From: Mycoplasmopsis gallinarum DSM 19816
Lineage (GTDB): Bacteria > Bacillota_I > Bacilli_A > Mycoplasmatales > Metamycoplasmataceae
Length of the DNA: 64,000 bases
Direction: 5' to 3'
NCBI RefSeq assembly: GCF_000621085.1
Contig: NZ_JHZE01000005.1
Span: 124,001 to 188,000, forward strand
In this document: one piece after another, positions 53,956-64,000 of the stretch
Numbering within the stretch: the first letter of the stretch is position 1
Layout of the letters: every line of letters begins with the position of its first letter
Notes under the pieces: model-generated
Told to the model about the DNA's origin: nothing
Database searches by the model: none
Seen by the model: the letters and a program-made list of their open reading frames with translations, nothing else
Position numbers and translations under genes: made by a program

Positions 53956-54231
53956 TTATTAAAAATAATCTTGTTAAACAAGATTATTTTTTTTGTCATT
54001 TTTTATTCCCTGCGTTTCCAAGTTTCAAGTGTTACAAAAACAAATATGCCTATAAAAAAAGCATATTTGTTTTTTTAGTAGCAAAATTACATACATAAAT
54101 TTTGTTCATGCATGCTAGAAAGTCTTTATAAATTCCTGGGTTTCCAAGTTGAATTTACTAAAAAAACAGAAACTAAACTGGAACACGAAATATGGACAAT
54201 CGATATTTCGTGTCCCAGTTTAATGGGTTCT
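53956..54231. other. Intergenic region with three hairpins and a near-identical direct repeat
   Basis: AATAATCTTGTT / ACAAGATTATT (about 53961-53986) with T8 ends degV. AAACAAATATGC / GCATATTTGTTT (about 54040-54076) with TTTT follows. AAACTGG..CACGAAATAT / ATATTTCG..CCAGTTT (about 54174-54222) is very long. The sequence GTTTCCAAGTT with similar flanks occurs at about 54013 and 54144. Only the first and last hairpins have an adjoining gene end to explain them. Confidence 0.7.
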
Positions 54232-55773
54232 TTATTTGTTCATTAATTGTGAAATTTGAATTTTAAAATTATTGAATTTTTTATTAGCTTCATTTTCATC
54301 TTTGCCAAAGGCAAAAATATAAAATTTAATTTTTGGTTCTGTGCCTGATGGTCGCATTGCAATTCATGAATTATCATTGAATTTTAATTTAATCATTTGA
54401 GATTTCATAAAATCATTTCTGTTTCGATAATCTTCAATATTAAATTCTTCCTTTAAATTTAAATTTATAAATTTATCTATTGTTTGATTTAGATCGAAAT
54501 TATCATCGATATCAAAATTTAAAGTTTCTGAACTTACATAGCCAAATTCTTCATAAATAGAATTTAAAACATCTAATAAATTTAAATTTTGGTTTTTATA
54601 ATAACTAGCCATTTTAATTATAAGAGCAATTGATTGAAAAGCATCTTTATCATTAGCAATATTTGAATTAATTAAAGATCCATAACTTTCTTCAAAACCA
54701 AAAGCAAAATTATCTTGTTTATTTTCGTTGATTATTTTAGCAATTCATTTAAATCCAGTTGGCACTTCAATAGATTTAATATTATGTTTAGTTGCAATTA
54801 ATGATGGTAAGTTTGATGATACAAAAGAATAAACTAAAAATAAATCATTTTTATTTTTATAAAAATTAGTTTGATTTAAAAAATAAAAAATTAATAAGGC
54901 TGTTTCGTTGCCGTTCAAATTGACATATTCTTTTCCGTTTCAGACACTTAAACCAACTCTATCGCTATCTGGATCACTCAATAATAATAAATCTGCTTGA
55001 TGTTTGAGGCCAAGTTTTTTAACGTAATTGTAAGCCTCTGCATATTCTGGATTTGGATAATCAATAGTTTTGAAATGGCGATCAATTTTCATTTGTTCTG
55101 GTGATAAAAAAGCGTTTACAAATTGATTATTAACTTTAGTAAAACCTAATTTGGTTAATAATAAAGGCATGATTTTGCTTCCAGTTCCATGTAAAGGAGA
55201 GTAAGCAATTTTAACATTTGGAATAATATTAATCCCTAAATTAGCAACTTCAGTTACATAATTATCTAAATCACGTTTAGATGTTCAATTTAAATTTTTT
55301 AAATGAGCTAAGTTAATATTTTGAGGCAATTTAAAATTTGTTTGGTATCACTCGTAGTCTTTAAAATATTTTTTTATAGCATCAATTTCTTCAGGCAAAC
55401 ACTGAGCACCAAAATGATTATAAAGTTTAATACCATTATAATTTTTTGGATTGTGACTAGCAGTAAAATTAATTGCTCCACTTGCTTTTTTAATTTTTGT
55501 TAAATAAGAAATAAATGGTGTGGCCGCAATATCTTTAACATATCAAACTTTTATTTGATATGAATCTAAAATATATGCTGCTAATTTGCTGAATGAACAA
55601 GACATTTTTCTATTATCACGGCCAATTACAACTGAAGCTTTTTTGCCATATTGAGCTCTTAAATATTGTGCATAGGCATCAATTACTCTTGCAACATGAA
55701 AATAATTTAATTGATATGGCTCTTTACCTAAAATTCCTCTTATTCCGGCTGTTCCAAAATCTAATTTTTGCAT
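54232..55773 (-). CDS. Phosphomannomutase/phosphoglucomutase
   Basis: 513 residues with several TGA Trp. Alpha-phosphohexomutase: FGTAGIRGILG, catalytic NFTASHNPKNYNGIK (phosphoserine), metal loop LSDPDSDRVGL, and the C-terminal sugar-phosphate-binding FGFEESYG and MRPSGTEPKIKFY. Interconverts hexose-1- and -6-phosphates for glycolipid and glycan precursors, and may handle phosphodeoxyribose. ATG 55773 with AGGAG site. Confidence 0.93.
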
Positions 55774-55829
55774 TTTTACTCCTATAAATAAATATTTTTA
55801 AATTATAAAGTAAAAAATATAGTTATTTT

Positions 55830-55835
55830 TATAAA
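55830..55835 (+). promoter_or_regulatory. -10-like box before nusB
   Basis: TATAAA nine bases before the ATG at 55845, with no ribosome site; transcript would be nearly leaderless. Confidence 0.4.
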
Positions 55836-55844
55836 ATAGAATTT

Positions 55845-56288
55845 ATGAATACTAAAAGAAAAAGTCAAAGAGAATTGAGAATTGAAATAATCAATTTCTT
55901 ATATCAAGCAGAATTGAAAGAAGAATTATTGAATCCAGCCAAAATTTTTCTTGATAATGAAGATTTAGAAAATAGTCAATTTTTAAAATTGGAAGTAATT
56001 GCTAAAGAATATTCACTATATAAAAAGTGAATTAATCAATTTTTAAAAGAAGGGTGATCTTGAAACAGAATTGAACCTTTAATTAGAGCAATTTTGCTTT
56101 ATGCTTGTTATGAATTTTTAGCCAATAATCAACCAAAAGTAGTAATTAATGAAGCTATGGAAATTACTAAACTTTATTATGGAAAAGAAAACAAAATCAA
56201 AAATATGGTTAATGCAATTTTGCAAGAAATATATAAATTGATTATGGTTAATGAGTTTTTATTAAGAAAAAGTGAACAAACAAATTAA
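55845..56288 (+). CDS. nusB: Transcription antitermination factor NusB
   Basis: 147 residues. All-helical RNA-binding protein for rRNA antitermination. Order of motifs: SQRELRIEIINFLYQAE, WINQFLKEGWSWNRIEPLIRAILLYACYEF, VVINEAMEITKLYYG. Three Trp from TGA. Stop TAA shares bases with the next ATG (TAATG). Confidence 0.85.
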
Positions 56289-56791
56289 TGGAAGTTGCAA
56301 GTTTAGTTAAATTTTATTTAAAAAAAGACAAAGAAATCTATAAAACATATAATCAAATTTTTAATCTAAAACAAACAAAATTTGCTATTAGTAAAGTTTT
56401 TGATGTTTTTGATAATTTTCCTCCTGATTTAAATAAATTAATTGCTCTAGAGAAAAAAATAGCGCAAAAAAGGCAATTAATAATTGATGAATTTTTATTA
56501 GATATTTTAGAGTGTTATCAAATTCCTTTAACTGAAGGACAAATGGAAGTTTGATGAAATTTTTGAAATTTTTTTCTTCTTGCTTTAGCTGCTTACTATT
56601 TCAAAAGAAAAAGTAAAAAATTATTTAAATTAGAAAATCCCTATTTATTAAATGATAAAAATCAAACTAATATTATTAAGCGGGAATATTATTCAACTTT
56701 TCTAGATATTATTCCCTTTTATGACAAAGAATACAATGTGAAAGTAAGAAAATTATTTTCTAATTTATCTTTTTTACTTTCTTTTAAATAA
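56288..56791 (+). CDS. Hypothetical protein coupled to nusB
   Basis: 167 residues, TGA Trp codons around WWNFWNFFLL. Helical; a hydrophobic segment near 88-108 may be a membrane helix. Basic ends. Not recognised. Overlaps nusB, and ends at a bidirectional terminator. Confidence 0.7.
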
Positions 56792-56819
56792 AAAATTGAC
56801 AACTAATTGTCAATTTTTA
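56790..56819. terminator. Bidirectional terminator
   Basis: AAAAATTGACAA / TTGTCAATTTTT with a short loop, between convergent genes; both stops touch it. Confidence 0.85.
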
Positions 56820-57425
56820 ATTGTCAAATTTTGTAGCAATTTCTTCTAATTTAGCTTCATACAATGTGATAATTTCGTCAAAATTTAAAGATTTTAAAGG
56901 TTCAACTTTGGTTCCTGCAATTAAAATGCTTTCAATTTGATTTGCTCCAACAAAATTAAAGAAACCTTCTAAATTTTTAACGTGATTTCCAAATTCGTAT
57001 CAGCCTTCTGGGGCTCCTTGTGTTGCAACAATTAAAACTTTTAAATTAGTCAACAATCCAATTGAACCGCCTTTTTCTGAATATTTATAAGAAAAAGTCT
57101 TGTTTGCTACTGCAATTGAGTCAAGAAAATTTTTGATTAATGATGAATAATTAAAATTAATCATTGGGGTTGAAATAATTAATAAATCTGTAGTTTTTAA
57201 TTGTTCAATTCAATAATCAGATTCAGTTTTTTCAAAAAATTTAGGCATATTGTTAGCATTTAAACTATATTTAGCAAAAGGTGTATCGTTCAAATCAACT
57301 AACTCAACAAAAGATTTTTGGTGTTTATCCATAATTTTTTGCACCAAATAATCATTAATATGTGAAGATAAAGAATCAATATTTACTGATCCTTTAATTG
57401 AGAGAATACGTAGTGGTCTGTTCAT
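56817..57425 (-). CDS. FMN-dependent NADH-azoreductase
   Basis: 202 residues, flavodoxin-like fold. MNRPLRILSIKGSVN..SLSSHINDYL (phosphate loop), DLLIISTPMINFNYSSLIKNFLD (FMN site) and VLIVATQGAPEGW. Quinone/azo-compound reductase using NADH, probably protective. One Trp TGA. AAGGAG site before ATG 57425. Confidence 0.85.
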
Positions 57426-57508
57426 AAAACTCCTTAATACAATTTTTTATTTTGCTAATTATATATAATAAATAATAAATATAATTCCAGATTTTAGAAA
57501 GGTAGCCT

Positions 57509-58201
57509 ATGAATTTTAGTAAATTAAGTTTAGAAATGCGTTGAGGATTAATTTTGGGTTCAATTGGCATGTTTATTGTAATTATTTTGCTTATAGTTCT
57601 TTATTTTTGATTAAAACTAAGAAAAAAACAAATTGTTTCAAAAGGTGTTGATTTTGAAAGGCAAATTAATAATGACTTAAAAAATTATGCCAAAGCTAAA
57701 AATTTTCATTTTATAGAAGGCGGATGATATAAATACAATACTAATAAAATTTTTAATTTAGATGGTCTCTTAATTACTCCCTTTGGAGTCTTTGTGATTG
57801 AAATTAAATATTTATTAGGTAAATTATCTGGTGAGATTGAAAATCAAGAATTAACTTTAACTGATAATAAAAATAAAAAAAGAAAAGTAAAAAATCCATT
57901 CAAGCAGAATTATAGACATATTATTCATTTATATGATTTAGCTAAATTCAACTTTCCAGCTTATTCATTAGTTATTATGCCTAATGGCACAACTTGAAAT
58001 TTAAATGAAGAGAACTCATGATCATTAATTGCAACTGAAAATACATATCAAGCTTTAATTGAAGACGTAATAAATACAACTAAAATTGATGGCAATTTTA
58101 TTAGCAAAGATCAAAAGAAAGCTTTGCTATATGCATTAAAAAATGCAACTGTTGATAGTGATGAAGGCATAAAAAAAGTAAGGGAATTTCAAAATGAATA
58201 A
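57509..58201 (+). CDS. NERD-domain membrane protein
   Basis: 230 residues. AAAGGTAG precedes ATG 57509. Membrane helix about 13-35, then NERD domain: GVDFERQI, NLDGLLITPFGVFVIEIK (Asp and Glu-x-Lys nuclease-like residues) and a helical end. NERD resembles PD-(D/E)XK nucleases; membrane-tethered members may degrade nucleic acid or bind it. Overlaps the next gene by 8 bases. Confidence 0.85.
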
Positions 58202-58973
58202 TTTCGCGTTCGACACTATTTCATATTTAAATTTTGAAAATGAAATAAATTTAAAAATTATTTTCAAGCAATCTGTTAATCAAAGTCAGGTTAATTATTT
58301 TTACAATGATTATGATGAAATAATGGAAATATGAACTCCAAACACAGAATTAGTCAATATTTCTAAACTTAAGAATGATTTAAGCACATTCATGAAAAAT
58401 AATATTAATTTCAAACAAATTAATTTATTAAATAAAAATCAAATTTTAAAAAAATATAATGCAACTGATTTTTATTTAATTTTTTTATTTGGCAAAAGTT
58501 ATCAAATATTGTTTTTTAATTCAGATATTAATCAGGTGATAATAAAAGATTCACAATTGATGGTTTATTATTCACAAAAAAGCAAAATTAAAGCTTTAAT
58601 TTATAACTTTTTTGCTTTTTTATTAAATGATTATATAAAAGAACCTTTTGAAAAATTTCATAAATTATTGCAAATACCAATTCCAATTCCTTATTCGATT
58701 AAAAATAAAAAAACAAGTTATTGAGGCAGATATTTTATAAATGAAAAAAGAATTGAATTTTCTGCATTGCTTTGTTCGGTATCTAAACATGAAATTGATA
58801 AAACTATAATTCACGAATTAATACATTATTATTATCCAAACCATAATAAGGCATTTACAAAAATGGGTGAAAATTTAATTGCTGATTTTAAAAAACGCAC
58901 AAAAGATCCTAATATTGAAACTAATTTTTATGTTTATTTAGAAGAAATAATCAAAAAAAATCACGACAATTAG
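58194..58973 (+). CDS. YgjP-like (DUF45/M48-type) metallopeptidase
   Basis: 259 residues with TGA Trp. C-terminal HEIDKTIIHELIHYYYPNHNKAF: zinc motif HELIH followed by HN..F, as in YgjP/SprT-type proteins. N-terminal half is beta-rich and Asn/Lys-rich with no family. No signal; cytoplasmic. Co-translated with the NERD gene. Its stop (58971-58973) overlaps the stop of the convergent gene. Confidence 0.8.
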
Positions 58974-58990
58974 AGTTCGTGATTTTTGTT
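58957..58990. terminator. Bidirectional terminator inside overlapping 3' ends
   Basis: AATCACGA (58959-58966) pairs with TCGTGATT (58977-58984), then TTTGTTTTTTT. The stem is coding for the last residues of both genes. Confidence 0.85.
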
Positions 58991-59662
58991 TTTTTGTTTT
59001 TTAACAATATATAAAAATTTACCTTTGACATAAGAGATTTCATAAATTAAATTTAATTTTTTTAATTCTTTTTTGAATTCTTTTAAATCATTTTGAGAAT
59101 TATTTTGCAAAATAATCATCATCCCTTTTTCTTTTAAAAAATCAAAATAATTATTAAAAATCTCTTGATTAGTATTTGAACTATTAATTACAAAAATTAA
59201 GTCATAAGTTTTTGAAACTTCAGTTAATAAATTAGTTTTCTTATTGAAATACTGTGGAAATTCTAAAACAGCCAAATTTCATTCTTTTGCATTAAATGTA
59301 TCTGTAACTAAATCAAAATTGCCAAATCCAAGATAATTAAGGGAAGCATATTCAAAAGCATTATTATTACCAATTATTAAAGTTTCTTTAGCATCATTTA
59401 AATAAGTTGAATTAATTAAATTTTCTAAATCCATTTCATCAATAGAATTTGGTAAATATTTCAATAATTCATGTGGTAAATGGCCTAATGATTCTCCTCT
59501 AATTTGCAGGATTTTTTCATTGGCTTTTTGTACTTCTTCATCAACAAGTTTTTGTCTTAATTTTTTAGTCTTATAAAACATTAATCCATAAATTGAAACT
59601 GCAACTAAACAGACTAAAATAACGCTTGCTATTAAAATTCATTTAATAATCTCATTTGACAC
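58970..59662 (-). CDS. Membrane-anchored putative methyltransferase
   Basis: 230 residues, GTG start 59662 overlapping the ruvX stop (TAGTG). Membrane helix about 8-28, then LPHELLKYLPNS, TLIIGNNNAFEYASLNYLG (like a SAM-binding loop), and LIFVINSSNT. Such mycoplasma proteins have been annotated as putative methyltransferases; the SAM loop is weak. Ends overlap the neighbouring gene tail-to-tail by 3 bases. Confidence 0.6.
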
Positions 59663-60090
59663 TATTTTAGTTCCTTTCCGCCAAAATTTAGAAAATCTTG
59701 TAATATCAAAACAGCAGCTAAAGTATCTTTTAATTCTTTTCTTTTAGCTATTGACATTTTAGCATCTTTTAAAATTTTTTGAGCTTTGATGGTTGAACCG
59801 TATTCATCAACTAAAAAAACTTTTTTATTAAAGTTATTTTTTATTTCCAGAGCAATTGTTTCAATCATTTCAGTTCGTTCGCTTTTTGAACCATTTGAAC
59901 GTAAAGGATAACCGATAACGAAAGTATCTATATCATATTTATTTAAAATTTGTGATAGTTCTTGAAAAAGAACATTAAATTGTTTTTCTTCAAAATAAAT
60001 TGTTTTATAGGCACTAGCTATAATGTTCATTTCATCTGTCATAGCCAACCCACAAGTTTTAGTACCTAAATCTAAAGATAATTTACGCAT
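59662..60090 (-). CDS. ruvX: RuvX (YqgF) Holliday-junction resolvase-like nuclease
   Basis: 142 residues, no TGA. RNase H fold: LSLDLGTKTCGLAM (Asp6), FVIGYPLRSNGSKSER, VFLVDEYGSTIKA and a C-terminal KDTLAAVLILQDFL with the last catalytic Asp. In E. coli it processes pre-16S rRNA. Overlaps alaS by 8 bases, so translation-coupled. Confidence 0.92.
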   Translation of the reverse strand: MRKLSLDLGTKTCGLAMTDEMNIIASAYKTIYFEEKQFNVLFQELSQILNKYDIDTFVIGYPLRSNGSKSERTEMIETIALEIKNNFNKKVFLVDEYGSTIKAQKILKDAKMSIAKRKELKDTLAAVLILQDFLNFGGKELK

Positions 60091-62713
60091 TTAAAATTTC
60101 TAAAATTAAGCTTTCTAAATTAGGAAGTTTATCCACTTTACCCATTGCTAATACTGGTGAACCTCCACCTCTTCCATTTGCTAATTTAGCAATTTTTTGG
60201 AAAATTTCGTTAGCATTAATTACTTTAGTTGCAATTGTTAATAAAACCTGTTCTCCGCTCGGAGCACCTAAAATAATGTAATTTTCTGGATATTTTTCTC
60301 TTAATGTTGAAGCAATAATTTTAATTTGAGCTGGATTAATATTTAAATTTAAATAAATATTTTTATTATTTATTTTTTGAAATTCAATTGAGTCATAATC
60401 AAATTCAATTGTTGATTTTTCTTTATTAATTTTTTTAAAATCTTCTCTTGCTTGTTCAATTAAATTCAGAATTTTTTTGTATTGTGCTTCAGAATCAAGA
60501 CCTGTTAATTCAATTCTTAAGTCGTAATTTGCATCTAAAGCTTTAGTTTTATTAATAATATTGTGTAATTCATTTAAATAAAATTCCACTTGTTCTGCAT
60601 AGTATTTATCAACTAAATTATTAGAAACCACAACTCTTAATCTGAAAATTCCTGCTTGTTTTCTTTCAACAGCAACAATTTTGAATTTTTCAATAATCGC
60701 ACTATTTGAAACGTGGGTACCACCGCAAAGGTCACTAGTAACATCGCCTCATTTTACTAAACGAACATTTTTAGGATCCATGTATTCAGTTTCTTCAACT
60801 GTAATCATTGCGCCCATTTCTCTAGCTTTATCCACTGTAGTCATATGATATTCACGTTTAATATCACGAGCAATAATGTCTGACATAATTTGTTCAATTT
60901 GAGCAATTTGTTCATCTGTTGGTTTTTCATCTGCTGGAAAGTCAAAAGTAAATCTTTCCGCAGTAATATCTGATCCTAATTGTTGAATATGAGGACCTAA
61001 AACTTTTCTTAAAGCACTAAATACTAAGTGAGTAGCTGAGTGTCCACGAGCTAAATTAATTCTTTTTTCAGGATCAACAAAACATTCAACTAAATCATTT
61101 TTATTTAATGAACCTTCAAACTTGTGAATATGATTACCGAATTTATCTTTAAAAACATCTAAAATTTTAATTTTATTACCATCTTGTAAAATAAAACCTT
61201 CATCATGATTTTGTCCACCACTAGTTGCATAGAAAGGAGTTTTGTCTAAAATAAAGTATCCAATGCCATCTATTTGATCAACAAAATTTTCATTATTCAT
61301 TAAATATAAAATTTTAGATTCACTTTCTAAAAAGTCATAACCAATAAACTCATCAACTTTTTTGTCTATTAAAGTTAAAGAATTAATTACATTTTGCATT
61401 CCTTCAGCTTTTTCACCTCTTGATTTTGCAATATGTTCTTCTTTAGCTTCATTAAATTCATCCATATTCACTGGAATGTTGTAATTACTCATAATTTCAA
61501 CTGTTAATTCAATTGGAAAGCCATAAGTATCAAGCATTTTAAACGCTATTTTTCCATTGAGTTCTTTAACTTGATTGTCGATATATTCCTGTAATAAAAT
61601 TTTTCCTTTTTCAATGGTTTGAGCAAATAACTCTTCTTCTTTTTTAATTGCCCCAATCACAGGTTTTTCTTCATATTCAAAAGGCAATGATTCTTTAACA
61701 ACTGGCACTAAACGGTGTAAAAAGAGTTCTTTAATTCCAAGTTGCATTCCTTTATAAATTGCTCTTCTGAGTAATCTTCTAATGATATATCCACGACCAA
61801 CATTTGAGATTTTAGCACCATCAGCAATAGCATTAACCACGGTTCTAATATGATCAGCAATAATTTTAAAATTTTGATTAATGATTTCTTGTTCTTTATC
61901 TTTTACAAAATAATTTTCTGGTTTGTAAGTAAAACTTGTGAATTTGCTAATTTCATTAATAATAGGAATGAATAAATCTGAATCATAATTAGTTGGTGCA
62001 TCTTGCATGATTGAAACAATTCTTTCTAATCCAGCACCAGTATCAATATTTTTTTGCTTTAATTCAGTGTAATTATTTTCGCCATCATTGTTAAAAGTTG
62101 AAAAAACAATATTTCAAATTTCAATAAAACGGTCATTTTCAATATCGTTTTGTAATAATTCAACTCCACGTGAATCGTATTTTTCGCCTCTATCAAAAAA
62201 TATTTCAGTGTTTGGTCCACAAGGCCCATTTCCTACATCTCAGAAATTAGTATCTCTGTCTCCAGGAATTAAATGATTTTCATTAATTCCATATGATAAT
62301 CAAAGTTCTTTGGTTTCTAAATCATCTTTAAAGTAAGTGAAATATAATTTCTCAATTGGCATTTCTAAGACTTGAGTCAAATATTCAAAAGCAAAAGCAA
62401 TTGCTTCTTTTTTAAAATAATCACCAATTGAGAAGTTACCTAACATCTCAAAAAAAGTATGATGACGAGCAGTTACACCCACATTTTCTATATCATTAGT
62501 ACGAATTGCTTTTTGGCTATTAGTTAAACGATTTTTAGGTGGAATTTTTTTACCTGAAAAATAATCTTTTAAAGTTGCTACACCTGAATTAATTCATAAT
62601 AAAGATGGATCTTTAACAGGAATTAAAGATTTACTTTCAACTTTTAAGTGATCTTTTGATTCGAAAAAATCTAATCAACTTTTTCTAATTTCTTTGGAAG
62701 TCATTTTTTTCAT
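60083..62713 (-). CDS. alaS: Alanyl-tRNA synthetase
   Basis: 876 residues with several TGA Trp. TTAGGAGC before ATG 62713. Class II core: [39 protein letters not shown] (motif 2), [29 protein letters not shown], and the editing domain with [15 protein letters not shown] (HxxxH) and [10 protein letters not shown] (minus-strand 60679-60740). C-Ala domain with [10 protein letters not shown]. Essential for Ala-tRNA; between mnmA and ruvX in one operon. Confidence 0.97.
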
Positions 62714-62721
62714 TATTGCTC

Positions 62722-63898
<1,177 letters not shown>

Positions 63899-63903
63899 AA
63901 TTA

Positions 63904-64000
63904 TTAGTAAAAACCAACAAAATTCATTTGTAAATTAGTTGGTTTGATTCCTAAAAGTAAAATGAATTTTTTTTCTAAATCATTGGCAAAATTATTAACT
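63904..64000 (-). CDS. C-terminus of a gene cut by the right edge
   Basis: The minus strand is open from the edge to TAA 63904-63906. The last 31 residues read ANDLEKKFILLLGIKPTN then LQMNFVGFY. Too short to name. Transcribed toward mnmA with a terminator between. Confidence 0.65.
   Translation of the reverse strand, partial: VNNFANDLEKKFILLLGIKPTNLQMNFVGFY

Noticed and set aside
54174-54222. Insertion-sequence end
   Set aside because: The long inverted repeat directly follows the phosphohexomutase stop and has T-rich tails; no transposase nearby.

Overview
The window is a Mollicute chromosome segment, most likely from a Mycoplasma of the hominis/bovis branch. The host DNA is very AT-rich and UGA is read as tryptophan: nearly every host gene becomes full length only when in-frame TGA codons are translated as Trp. 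Start codons are chosen on AGGAG-type ribosome binding sites, or on -10 boxes placed for leaderless mRNAs. The species cannot be fixed from the sequence alone.

Layout. 1-2933 (-): a type III restriction-modification pair; mod is switched out of frame by an (AG)9 tract. 3091-4671 (-): rmuC. 4772-7458 (-): nucleoside salvage operon deoD-deoA-deoC. 7751-11908 (+): a subtilisin-like protease and two lipoproteins. 12276-14052 (+): rpsB-tsf. 14229-14711 (+): an unrecognised gene. About 14732-27481: a 12.7 kb foreign element. 27495-31232 (-): mraZ-rsmH-ftsA-like-ftsZ. 31400-33707: divergent ktrA/ktrB potassium uptake. 33762-36878 (-): plsY, nicotinate phosphoribosyltransferase and three small membrane proteins. 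36902-38462: HAD phosphatase and a LicA/choline-kinase-like protein, convergent. 38582: tRNA-Ser(GCU). 38753-42375 (+): P-type cation ATPase and a LicD-like protein. 42400-46074 (-): PepC-type peptidase and a DUF31 lipoprotein protease. 46163-53955 (+): asnS, glycosyltransferase, RDD protein, pcrA, a 533-residue membrane protein and DegV. 54232-59662: phosphohexomutase, nusB, azoreductase, NERD protein, YgjP-like metallopeptidase and a putative methyltransferase. 59662-63837 (-): mnmA-alaS-ruvX. A cut gene lies at the right edge.

The foreign element is the standout. It has higher GC, uses TGG for Trp and TAA/TAG/TGA as stops, and resembles Firmicute (Clostridia-type) integrative elements. It carries a TnpW-like protein, a large serine recombinase, an AEP/D5 primase-helicase preceded by four iteron-like repeats, one HK97-type capsid protein and a leftward defence operon (HTH-Dam methylase, MutH/Sau3AI-like nuclease, PD-(D/E)XK nuclease, unknown protein, second DNA methylase, DUF262-DUF1524 protein). 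It sits between two convergent host genes, apparently inside the loop of their shared terminator, whose arms now flank it. The recombinase and primase each carry an apparent single-base deletion and a DUF6809 gene has a nonsense codon, whereas all defence genes are open and end in TAA or TAG, which the host still reads as stops. The simplest reading is that the element has lost mobility but kept its anti-phage cargo. Together with the phase-variable type III system, the window would hold two or three separate DNA-modification activities.
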